Part shown: positions 43,560 through 51,112 of the stretch, one piece after another
How positions within the stretch are numbered: position 1 is the stretch's first letter
Layout of the letters: every line of letters begins with the position of its first letter
Origin: Luteolibacter luteus
Lineage (GTDB): Bacteria > Verrucomicrobiota > Verrucomicrobiia > Verrucomicrobiales > Akkermansiaceae
Length of the DNA stretch: 64,000 nucleotides
Assembly: GCF_012913485.1 (NCBI RefSeq)
Contig: NZ_CP051774.1
Coordinates: forward strand, 5,580,001 to 5,644,000
Reading direction: 5' to 3'
Position numbers and translations under genes: made by a program
Notes under the pieces: model-generated
The model's database searches: none
Told to the model about the DNA's origin: nothing
The model's input: only the letters and a program-made list of their open reading frames with translations

Positions 43560-44477
43560 ATGACTGACCTGCTGCCTGATCTCCGCCAACTGAGAGCATT
43601 CGTGGCAGTTGCCGACGAAGGCAGCTTCACGCTTGCCGCCAAGAAGCTCTTCCTGACCCAGTCAGCCATCAGCCACTCCATGAAGGCGCTGGAAGATAGC
43701 CTTGGCTGCCGCCTGCTTGATCGCTTGGGGAAAAAGACGATCCTCACGGAGGAGGGCGAAGTTTTCCTCCGCCGCTGCCGCCGGGTGCTGGGCGAGCTGG
43801 AAGATGCCGGCCGCGAGCTCGATGGCTTGAAGCGTTGGGGGCAAGGCCGCATCCGGATCGGAGCGCCGCATTCGCTCTGCCAATTTCTCCTGCCTACCGT
43901 TCTCCGCGAGTTCCGCGATTGCTTTCCCCGCTGCGAACCTACCATCGAGGCGGATGACACCGCGCGGCTCCTCGATCGGATCGAGGAGCATGAGCTCGAC
44001 CTGATTCTCGGCTTGCGGCCTCGTGCCGGAACCGGCGAGGGCTATCGTCCGATCTTCCGGGATCGCATGACCTTTGCGGTTTCTCCGATGCATCCTTGGG
44101 CCGAAACCGGAGAGGTGGATATTGATGATCTTTCAAAGGTGCAGTTCATCATCTATGCCCGCGGCACCGAGACGCATCGCTTGATCGAAGAACACTTCGA
44201 GGAGCTTGGAGTCCGTACTCGTGCTCCTCTCGTCCTTGGGGACATGGAAGCGATCAAGGGCATGGCCAAGATTGGTCTCGGCGTCGGGATCGTGGCCCCA
44301 TGGGTCGCCAAGCGTGAATTTGATGACGGCTCGCTGATTGCGATTCCCGTGAGCGGTGCTCCGATCGAGCGCGAGTGGGGGATCTTTTTCAATACGGACC
44401 GCAAGCTGAGCCTCATTGAAGAGACCTTCGCCGGGATCGCCGAAATGGTCGGCAGCGAACTCGGCGGGACCCACTGA
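43560..44477 (+). CDS. LysR family transcriptional regulator
   Basis: The 305-residue protein has the N-terminal LysR helix-turn-helix: LRAFVAVADEGSFTLAAKK, then LFLTQSAISHSMKALEDSLG. The C-terminal effector domain begins near RIRIGAPHSLCQFLLPTVL and includes GLGVGIVAPWVAKREFDDG. It is transcribed away from the cytosolic nitrate-binding protein, a classic layout for a regulator of its neighbour. In cyanobacteria the LysR protein NtcB activates nitrate genes, which supports a nitrate role here but does not prove it. A strong terminator follows 32 bases after the stop. Confidence 0.93.
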   Translation: MTDLLPDLRQLRAFVAVADEGSFTLAAKKLFLTQSAISHSMKALEDSLGCRLLDRLGKKTILTEEGEVFLRRCRRVLGELEDAGRELDGLKRWGQGRIRIGAPHSLCQFLLPTVLREFRDCFPRCEPTIEADDTARLLDRIEEHELDLILGLRPRAGTGEGYRPIFRDRMTFAVSPMHPWAETGEVDIDDLSKVQFIIYARGTETHRLIEEHFEELGVRTRAPLVLGDMEAIKGMAKIGLGVGIVAPWVAKREFDDGSLIAIPVSGAPIEREWGIFFNTDRKLSLIEETFAGIAEMVGSELGGTH

Positions 44478-44509
44478 GTCCTTTTTCTTTCATGGTAGAT
44501 GACGCGAAG

Positions 44510-44537
44510 AAAGCGCCGGGGTGCGTCCCGGCGCTTT
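44510..44537. terminator. Bidirectional terminator between lysR and the porin gene
   Basis: AAAGCGCCGGG (44510-44520) pairs with CCCGGCGCTTT (44527-44537), loop of six bases, with CTTTT following on the plus strand. It separates two convergent genes. Confidence 0.85.
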
Positions 44538-44569
44538 CCTTTTGAGATGGTGTCCCGACCCGGCGTGGA

Positions 44570-45793
44570 TCAGAACGTGTAGTTCAGCTCGATGCTTGCG
44601 CGGGTGGTATCCAGATAGATCCGGTCCTCGCTGTCGAAGTAGCCGAGCTTCGCGATCGCGGTGAAGTGATCGTCGAATTTCTTCGTGAGCACGGAGTCAA
44701 AGCCGAAGCCGAGATCGTTGCTAATGCTGTTGTCGCCGAAGAAGTGGACGGCGTTCATCCACTTCACGCCCCAGAAGATAGGCAACGTGTAGCTGGCGTA
44801 GGTGTCGGTCAGGCCGGGGTGCGTGCCGTTGAAGCGGCTCGCGTCCGTGGCGTCGGCAAAGCCGTTGAAGGCATGCAGCGTGGCCAGCGGAGTCTGGACG
44901 CCGGCATCCAGGTGCTCGATGCCGACGGTCAGGGCGTGCGTTTCGAAGAAGTTTTTCGTAGCATAGACGTGGGCGTAGAGGCCTTCCTGATCATTTCGCG
45001 GACCCGCGTCTTCCTGGTAGGCAAGTTCACCGTAGAGCGTGACGCCGCCAACCGCGCCCTTCGCGCTCAGGCCGTAGGTATCGTTGTCCCAGCCTTGGGA
45101 CGGCACATCGTCGAATTCCATCAGATACATGTAGCCGCCGAGGGTCAGGCCCTTGATACCGGCGTACGACGCATTCAGTAGATGGATCTCCGCAGGCGCG
45201 TTCTCGAAGATGCCGGTGGCGTCCTCACCGAAGATGCGGTTCACCTGATCGATGTAGGCGTAGTTGACGGTCAGGCCGGGGACGGAGGTATTGGTGAGCG
45301 AGATCGCATCGTAGGTTTGCTCGTTCTGGCGCCAACCCACGTTGCCGATGAATGCGGCATTGTCATAGATGATCCGTTGGCGGCCCGCCTTCAGAGTCGT
45401 GTCGAAACCGCTGTATTGAAGGTAGGCCTGGTTCAGCTCTTCGTTCTTCGGATCCGGGATCGTCGAATTCGCGGGGTCGAAGGGATCCACGCCGGGGGCG
45501 CCACCATGGTAGTCATCGATGATCGCCTGGGTGAACTCGCCTTCCACGAGGGCGGAGAAACCATGAAACTCCTTTGTCTTGAGACCCACCCGCTCGCGGA
45601 TGGTGAGCGCATGGGAAGGATCGAAGGTATCGATGTCCGCGAATTCATAGCGGAGGCGGACGTCGATGATCGGCTTGATCCATGGTGCTTCCGTAGCGGT
45701 CGCGATCTCCGGAGAAGGCGCAGGTGTTCCAGCTTGGGCAAGGACGGTGCTGGCGGCGAGCGCCAGCAGGGAGGCAACAGTATGGTGTTTCAT
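44570..45793 (-). CDS. Outer-membrane beta-barrel porin, alginate-export-like
   Basis: The 407-residue protein starts at ATG 45793 with a signal peptide ending TVLAQA. The mature part is a series of amphipathic strands ending in aromatic Phe (IELNYTF), the signature of an outer-membrane barrel. The region KPIIDVRLRYEFADIDTFDP and LKAGRQRIIYDNAAFIGNV resemble alginate-export/OprD-like porins of Bacteroidota and Verrucomicrobiota. In its position next to the nitrate genes it may let nitrate across the outer membrane (inference). Dense operator-like repeats lie upstream (45858-45918). Confidence 0.8.
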   Translation of the reverse strand: MKHHTVASLLALAASTVLAQAGTPAPSPEIATATEAPWIKPIIDVRLRYEFADIDTFDPSHALTIRERVGLKTKEFHGFSALVEGEFTQAIIDDYHGGAPGVDPFDPANSTIPDPKNEELNQAYLQYSGFDTTLKAGRQRIIYDNAAFIGNVGWRQNEQTYDAISLTNTSVPGLTVNYAYIDQVNRIFGEDATGIFENAPAEIHLLNASYAGIKGLTLGGYMYLMEFDDVPSQGWDNDTYGLSAKGAVGGVTLYGELAYQEDAGPRNDQEGLYAHVYATKNFFETHALTVGIEHLDAGVQTPLATLHAFNGFADATDASRFNGTHPGLTDTYASYTLPIFWGVKWMNAVHFFGDNSISNDLGFGFDSVLTKKFDDHFTAIAKLGYFDSEDRIYLDTTRASIELNYTF

Positions 45794-45857
45794 TTGGTAA
45801 GGCGGGTGGCAGGAAAGCCGCTGCCCTGCCAAGAGCCCTCCGCCGGCTTGCGAGCGC

Positions 45858-45918
45858 TGTGCGAAATCCGCACAGGTCGAATGAGTTCCGCTCATTGCCT
45901 CATGCAATGAGACTCATT
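45858..45918. promoter_or_regulatory. Cluster of inverted repeats upstream of the porin
   Basis: TGTGCG (45858-45863) and CGCACA (45869-45874) form one perfect inverted repeat. AATGAG/CTCATT half-sites follow at 45880-45885, 45891-45896, 45906-45911 and 45913-45918, making overlapping palindromes. They lie 65-125 bases upstream of the porin ATG and look like a multi-site operator. Confidence 0.65.
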
Positions 45919-45931
45919 CATTCAAAGTGAA

Positions 45932-46333
45932 TTACGGGATGAGCCGGAGGCACATCGGATAGCGGTGCCACTCACCGCGGTTCGCGCTTGCGCAGGCGAG
46001 GATTTTGAAAATCAAAGCGAGCAGCGGAATCAGGAGGAGAAGAGGAAGCAGCAGGAAGCCGATCCAAACGATCATCAGCCCTACTGCGACTACGGAGACA
46101 CACAGGGTGATTATAAAGAGGCTGATCTGGAAATTTACCGCTTCCTTCCCGTGGTGATCCACGAACGGCGAGCTGTCCTTCTTCACCAGCCATAGGATCA
46201 AGGGACCCAGAAAGCCGGTGAAAATTCCTAACAGGTGGCACAACATTCCCAATGTCCGCTCATCGGGGCTGGGTCCCGATGGGCGGAGGTAGGCTGGTGG
46301 CGGCAGGCCGGGAGGGAGCGGAGGCGGCTGCAT
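45932..46333 (-). CDS. DUF4870 (Tic20-like) membrane protein
   Basis: The 133-residue protein has a Pro-rich N-terminus (about 25 residues) and then the DUF4870 pattern RTLGMLCHLLGIFTGFLGPLILWLVKK, followed by FVDHHGKEAVNFQISLFI and a Gly/Leu-rich last helix. It would span the inner membrane with three or four helices. Function is unknown. I start it at ATG 46333, one base after the S10 peptidase stop; the ATG at 46348 would overlap that gene. The two are probably co-transcribed. Confidence 0.8.
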   Translation of the reverse strand: MQPPPLPPGLPPPAYLRPSGPSPDERTLGMLCHLLGIFTGFLGPLILWLVKKDSSPFVDHHGKEAVNFQISLFIITLCVSVVAVGLMIVWIGFLLLPLLLLIPLLALIFKILACASANRGEWHRYPMCLRLIP

Positions 46334-46334
46334 T

Positions 46335-47843
46335 TCAGCCCGCGTCACTCGTAATGAAGTCCACGAGATCCTTCCGGCCCTTCGCGAGGTCCGGCGGGTT
46401 CAGGTAGAACATGTGGCCCGCCTCATATTCGGTGAAGGTGATGTTCTTCCGCGAGCTTTCCGGAAGATCAAAAAGGTGTGAGATGGAGTAGGCGATGCCA
46501 TCCGGAGGCGTGGCCAAATCGGCGTGCCCGCCCATCACCAGGACCCGCAGGTGCGGATTGTCACGCATTGCCGTGGAAAGGCGGCTGGCCATGTTCGCAT
46601 AGCCGTTGCCACTGCCCATTCGCCAAGGCTGCACTTTGCCGGTCAGGATTTCATAGGGAGATTCTTCCTTCCATCCCAAGTCATTCCCCAGATAGGAAAG
46701 CATGGTCGTGGAGTAGGCTCCCAGTGCGAGGGAGAAGGATGGATCGTAGTCCGGGAAGGGCATCGAGGGATCCGTGGTAGGCCATGCCACGCGTGCGTCG
46801 AAGCGGCCGAGCACCTTGCCTTCCTTGCGCAGCAGTTCACCGCGGAAACGCGTTGGGTCGATGCGAAGATCGCAGGACAGGACCAAGTCCACGGGAAGGC
46901 TCGTGAGGGCGGCCAGTTTTTCCGCGACGGCCTGGCGTTTTTCAGGAGCAAGCGTGCGACCGGCGTGGAGTGCCACGGTGTAGTCGCCCATGGCGAATTC
47001 GCGGGCTTGCTTCACCAATGCATCGCGATCGCCCTTCAGCTTGCCGTGGAAGTGAGCCACCGCCGTGTAGATCGGCAGGTATACTTGGAAGGCGAGGTCA
47101 TTGCCCTGCGAAGGACTCAGCGTGCGGAAATCGAGGAGCGAGGAAAGGAAGACCACACCGTTCAGCGACATCCCGAAGCGTGATTGCAACTGCGAGGAAA
47201 GTCCCGCCACGCGGATGCCGCCGTAGGATTCGCCCAGCAGATACTTCGGGGAGTTCCAGCGGTTGTTTTCGGTGACCCAGCGGCGGATGAAATCACCCAT
47301 CGACTCCACATCGCCCTCCACCCCGTGGAATTCCTCTGCCTTGCCATCCTTTTCGAGGCGGCTGTAGCCGGTGGAAACCGGGTCAACGAACACCAGGTCG
47401 GTCACGTCGAGGATCGAGAATTCATTCGGCACGAGACGCGCAGGCGGTTTGGGGGCCGTGGTTCCGTCACCCGGCAGTTCGACCCGCTTCGGACCGAGGG
47501 TGCCGAGGTGGAGCCAGACTGCGGAGGAGCCGGGGCCGCCGTTGAAGGCGAAGAGCACGGGGCGCTTGGAGAAATCCCCGCCGTTTTTCTTCACGTAGCT
47601 GACGTGGAAGACAGAGGCGCGTGGCGTGCCGTCATCTTTTTCCAGCGTGAGCTTCGCCGTGGTGACCTGATAATCGATCTTCTTCCCGTCGATGATCACG
47701 GAGCCGTCCTTGGTGACCGGTTTGGACTTCTTCTCCTCCTTCTTTTCTTCCTTGGGCGGCTCGGGCTTGGCCTCCGGCGCGGGTTTTTCCTGGGCGGCGG
47801 CCAGGCCGGTGAAGAGGGCGAGCAGAAGGAGTGATGGGCGCAT
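46335..47843 (-). CDS. S10 family serine carboxypeptidase-like protein, secreted
   Basis: The 502-residue exported peptidase has the S10 signatures: FAFNGGPGSSAVWLHLGTLGP (oxyanion region), GESYGG with nucleophile Ser, a catalytic Asp near DLATPPDGI, and the terminal His in YEAGHMFYL. Family members remove C-terminal residues from peptides. A signal peptide ending GLAAA precedes a Lys/Glu/Pro-rich segment (residues 19-50). An inverted repeat GGATAG/CTATCC (47910-47935) lies 67-92 bases upstream and may be an operator. Confidence 0.9.
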   Translation of the reverse strand: MRPSLLLLALFTGLAAAQEKPAPEAKPEPPKEEKKEEKKSKPVTKDGSVIIDGKKIDYQVTTAKLTLEKDDGTPRASVFHVSYVKKNGGDFSKRPVLFAFNGGPGSSAVWLHLGTLGPKRVELPGDGTTAPKPPARLVPNEFSILDVTDLVFVDPVSTGYSRLEKDGKAEEFHGVEGDVESMGDFIRRWVTENNRWNSPKYLLGESYGGIRVAGLSSQLQSRFGMSLNGVVFLSSLLDFRTLSPSQGNDLAFQVYLPIYTAVAHFHGKLKGDRDALVKQAREFAMGDYTVALHAGRTLAPEKRQAVAEKLAALTSLPVDLVLSCDLRIDPTRFRGELLRKEGKVLGRFDARVAWPTTDPSMPFPDYDPSFSLALGAYSTTMLSYLGNDLGWKEESPYEILTGKVQPWRMGSGNGYANMASRLSTAMRDNPHLRVLVMGGHADLATPPDGIAYSISHLFDLPESSRKNITFTEYEAGHMFYLNPPDLAKGRKDLVDFITSDAG

Positions 47844-48151
47844 ATCGGAGCAGACGTTAGAAGGTCCCCGCGGCTTGTCGAGAAGGCAGGAAGGGCGGGA
47901 AAGTCCGTCTGGATAGGCACCATGGTCCGGCTATCCGGGGGATAAATAACGAGATGTGGCGGGTTACCCCGCGCTTCCTCCATTCATTGACCGAATCCGT
48001 CGCAGTTCTCGTCAAATTCGGGCAAGCGGTAGTTTGCGAAAATCTGCGGACCTCAAACTTTGCTCCGGGAAGTGAGGCGGATGTCGTCCGGGCACAAAAA
48101 AACGCCGGCCCTCAAGGGAAGGGCCGGCGCCTTGGAAAGTATCGGGCGAGC
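47844..48151. other. Intergenic region upstream of the S10 peptidase gene
   Basis: About 308 bases between the S10 peptidase start and a short minus-strand frame. It contains the inverted repeat at 47910-47935 and the minus-strand terminator at 48096-48129. No other gene was seen. Confidence 0.55.
48096..48129 (-). terminator. Minus-strand rho-independent terminator
   Basis: CGCCGGCCCT (48103-48112) pairs with AGGGCCGGCG (48120-48129). Read on the minus strand, the stem is followed by a run of seven T (48096-48102). It terminates transcription coming from the XylR-type gene or from the short frame at 48152-48223. Confidence 0.9.
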
Positions 48152-48223
48152 TTAGCGGCGAGGGCCGTTTTGCTGCGTGGAACCAGTGTTCACCGGGAAA
48201 GAGATGGCTGAAGGAACGGACAT
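48152..48223 (-). CDS. Possible 23-residue peptide before a terminator
   Basis: A short frame, MSVPSAISFPVNTGSTQQNG and then PRR, starts at ATG 48223 and stops at TAA 48152-48154. It ends 22 bases before the terminator stem, so it fills a short transcript or the 3' end of the XylR transcript. There is no Shine-Dalgarno motif and no recognised family. It could equally be a non-coding 3' end. Confidence 0.3.
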   Translation of the reverse strand: MSVPSAISFPVNTGSTQQNGPRR

Positions 48224-48366
48224 GGCTTTGGTGGTTTTAAGGTCTTTTTGAGGTCGGTTTCGGGAGGGGCGCTCCCAACGGGTGACGTCAAAGTAACCTG
48301 AACACTCTTGCCATGCATTATGAAGACGGGAACCCGCCTTGCGATTTTGCGAAACTCGGAAACGGG

Positions 48367-49515
48367 CTACGCACCGGTGGATTTACGGTATTCGCCGGGC
48401 GTCATCGACGTCTGTCTGCGAAAAAGATGACTCAGTCTCTCCGCGTGCTCGAAGCCCAGGAGTTCCGCGATATGAGCCAGCGTATAATCCGTCTGCGAAA
48501 GGAAGCGTTGGATCGCGTCCACCAAGGTCTGGCTCAAAAGCTGGCGCGGGGTTTTGCCGGTGGCGGACTTCACTCGCTGCTCTAACAGACGCCGGGAAAC
48601 ATGGCATTCTCGGGACAGCTCCTCGATGGTCAGCATACCGGGGCGCTGCTGGCGGAGCAGCTCCAGAAAGCGCCGCACCACCGGATCCTCGATCGCATCC
48701 AGCGCGGTGGATTGGCGGATCACGAGGCCCTTCGGCGGCACCAGGCGCTCCAGCTTGACCTGCTTGAGTTCCTTGCCCTCCATGAGTTCGGCCAGCCATG
48801 AGGCGGCGAGGAAGCCCATGCGGATGATATCCGGATCGATGCTTGAAAGCGGGATGCGCGAGGTGCTGGAGAAGACCGGGTCATTATCCACGCCCAGCAC
48901 TGCCAAGTCTTCCGGCACGGCGATCTTTTGCTCAAGGGCGGACTGCACCGCGCGGAAGGCCACTTCATCCCAGCAGCAGAAAAGCGCGCAGGGCTTCGGC
49001 AGCGAGGCGATAAAGCCTTCATCCCCGCGCTGCAGCGTTTCGAAAGTGCGGGCCTTGCGCTCCGGCGTGTGGTGGCAAAGCGGCTTCAGTCCGCGGGCTG
49101 CGAGCGCCTCGGTGAAGCCGATCTCCCGCTCCCGCGACACGTTGTGGTCGCTGTAGCCGAGGAAGGCGAAGTGGCGGTGGCCTTTCTCGATGAAGTGTTC
49201 CGCAGCCATGCGGCCCACGGCGCGGTGATCGCTGTCCACGATCAGGTGCTCGCCTGCGGGATCGAGCAAGGTGCTCTGAAGGTCGAAGACCGGCATGCCT
49301 TGCTTGCGCAGGTTCCGCGAGTGCTTCTGGTCCGGGCTGGTGGTGATCACGCCATCGCCCTTGAAGTCCGCCAGCCAATCCGGCTCCGCGGCACTCTTTC
49401 CCCGATACTCGAAATGGATCTGCCAATCGTGCAGGCGCCCGAAACGGGCGATGCCCCGGATCAGATTTCGCCCGTACTGGGTGGAGGTTTCAACGATGAC
49501 CGCGACGTGCCGCAC
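48367..49515 (-). CDS. XylR-type transcriptional regulator (sugar-binding domain plus AraC HTH)
   Basis: The 382-residue protein starts at GTG and has an N-terminal periplasmic-binding-like sugar domain (HVAVIVETSTQYGRNLIRGI; later GHRHFAFLGYSDHNVSRERE and LAVLGVDNDPVFSSTSRIP). A C-terminal AraC-type helix-turn-helix pair follows (ELSRECHVSRRLLEQRVKSA; LAHIAELLGFEHAERLSHLF). That is the layout of E. coli XylR, which activates xylose genes. The ligand here is unknown; no sugar operon is directly adjacent. It is the last gene of a minus-strand run that starts with two paralogous unknown proteins. Confidence 0.9.
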   Translation of the reverse strand: MRHVAVIVETSTQYGRNLIRGIARFGRLHDWQIHFEYRGKSAAEPDWLADFKGDGVITTSPDQKHSRNLRKQGMPVFDLQSTLLDPAGEHLIVDSDHRAVGRMAAEHFIEKGHRHFAFLGYSDHNVSREREIGFTEALAARGLKPLCHHTPERKARTFETLQRGDEGFIASLPKPCALFCCWDEVAFRAVQSALEQKIAVPEDLAVLGVDNDPVFSSTSRIPLSSIDPDIIRMGFLAASWLAELMEGKELKQVKLERLVPPKGLVIRQSTALDAIEDPVVRRFLELLRQQRPGMLTIEELSRECHVSRRLLEQRVKSATGKTPRQLLSQTLVDAIQRFLSQTDYTLAHIAELLGFEHAERLSHLFRRQTSMTPGEYRKSTGA

Positions 49516-49582
49516 GAGGGATTGCCTAAGCTTGCCGGCCGATGGTGACGAGGAAATAGGAATTCAGAAAAGGCCGTGTGCG

Positions 49583-51052
49583 TCAGCGCGCGGGAACAGT
49601 GACTGGCTTTAGCTTCACCTGATCGAAGGATGGATCCGCAGGCAGGGATAGCTCACGTGTGGCGGGATTCCAGACGTAGGGGAGACCGCGCACCGGATCG
49701 ACCGGCGGGGCCTCGCCTCTCATGATCGCAAAGGCGGCCCGGGTCATTCCCATGGAGTGCTGGGATCGCTCCAAGCCGTTTGCCCAAGCGCGCCATCCGA
49801 CAAACATCATCTCAGTGACGTCCTTGCTGGATCGCGAAAGATGGCTCATGTCCGCCAGTGGCGGAGGAGTCACGGTGTTCCAGTCCTGAAGGTTGCTCTT
49901 ACCCTCATAGGCCTTCAGCAGGGCGATGCTATTGCTTGCGTGGTAATCGATCACCGCCTCGGGATCCTGCGGGTATTTCGGGTCCTCCAAATCGCTGAGG
50001 ATCGGAAGGAGAAACTCCTGCGAACCGAGGTTCCATTCTCCTTTGATGATCCGGACAAAGTCCTCGGGAGGGACAGGATCCGCTTGGATGGCCTTCTCCC
50101 AGACCTCTGGCTCGAATTGGCCCTCCGGCAGGGAAGGAATGACATGGGCCATGGTGTAGCTCCGGATTTGGAATTCCAGCAGGAGCTGCACGGTCACCGC
50201 GATCAAGGATGGCGTTTCCACCTTGCCCAAATGGTCGGCCAGGCCTTTTGCCGCCTGCACGGCTTCGAGGGCTCCGGCGGTATTGCCATCTTCAGCGGCC
50301 AGGCACGCTTCGAGCATCAGCATCTCGCCGCATTCCTTTGCGAGGCGCATGTTGATGAAGCTGTAGCGGTGCACGTCGATCCCGGAGACCGAGCGCTCGG
50401 GCAAGAGACTGATAGTGCGGAGCTCTTCGAGAAAGGCCTTCTCCGTCGCCAGCCAAGCCCGTGCTTCCGCGGCGTTCCATGGGCCCTTGCCGGCGAGGAA
50501 TTGCCGGAGGCCTTCGGGCATTCCCAAGGTCTTCGCACCATCCTTTTCGGGGCGCGATGGATCGGCTTGGAAGCGTTCGGAAAGCTCCAGCCATTTCAGG
50601 AAGCCATTTCGCTCCGGGGCCACGTTTCGCATCTCCACGATGAATTCCGGATAGCGCTCCAAGACGCGCTTGTAGAGGTCCTGTGCCTTTTTACGCAGAG
50701 CCGCAGCCTTGGCTTGGTCGGCAGGGTCCTTTGAATAGAGGAGATCAAAGAAGTGCTGGCCGAATCCCTTTGGCTTCGGGCGTTTCCAAGGATTGTGCTC
50801 CCATGCCATGAGGTCGTCGACGCGACCTTGCAGCCAATCCAAGGACCAGCTGACACCGCCCGGGGAACGGCCTGATTTCCTTTCTCCTTCGGGCAAGTCG
50901 ATCGGGCGGATTGCGGCGAATCGGATGTCTCCCGGAGACTTGGCCGAGCTGAGGGCTGCCAGTTTCGGCAGCAGCGCGAAGAACAGTCCGATCCCCGCCG
51001 GTACTGCGGCGAGCATGAAAAAGACCAGCTTTCGGGAGGAGCGGTGTTTCAC
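49583..51052 (-). CDS. Unknown protein with N-terminal membrane helix, paralogue A
   Basis: The 489-residue protein has one N-terminal helix (KLVFFMLAAVPAGIGLFFAL), so it is probably anchored in the membrane with the bulk outside. The body is mostly alpha-helical with motifs DLMAWEHNPWKRPKPKGFGQ, NGFLKWLELSERFQADPS and a C-terminal GLPYVWNPATRELSLP. The next gene upstream (51113-52555) shares all three motifs and the ending KPVTVPA/EPVTVPA, so the two are tandem paralogues. I do not recognise the family and found no catalytic motif. A 60-base gap separates the pair. Confidence 0.7.
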   Translation of the reverse strand: MKHRSSRKLVFFMLAAVPAGIGLFFALLPKLAALSSAKSPGDIRFAAIRPIDLPEGERKSGRSPGGVSWSLDWLQGRVDDLMAWEHNPWKRPKPKGFGQHFFDLLYSKDPADQAKAAALRKKAQDLYKRVLERYPEFIVEMRNVAPERNGFLKWLELSERFQADPSRPEKDGAKTLGMPEGLRQFLAGKGPWNAAEARAWLATEKAFLEELRTISLLPERSVSGIDVHRYSFINMRLAKECGEMLMLEACLAAEDGNTAGALEAVQAAKGLADHLGKVETPSLIAVTVQLLLEFQIRSYTMAHVIPSLPEGQFEPEVWEKAIQADPVPPEDFVRIIKGEWNLGSQEFLLPILSDLEDPKYPQDPEAVIDYHASNSIALLKAYEGKSNLQDWNTVTPPPLADMSHLSRSSKDVTEMMFVGWRAWANGLERSQHSMGMTRAAFAIMRGEAPPVDPVRGLPYVWNPATRELSLPADPSFDQVKLKPVTVPAR

Positions 51053-51112
51053 TTTATCCGACAGTAAATCCCTGATCAGCGTCTCAGCTTCAAGAGTGGA
51101 GTGGTGCTGTGC

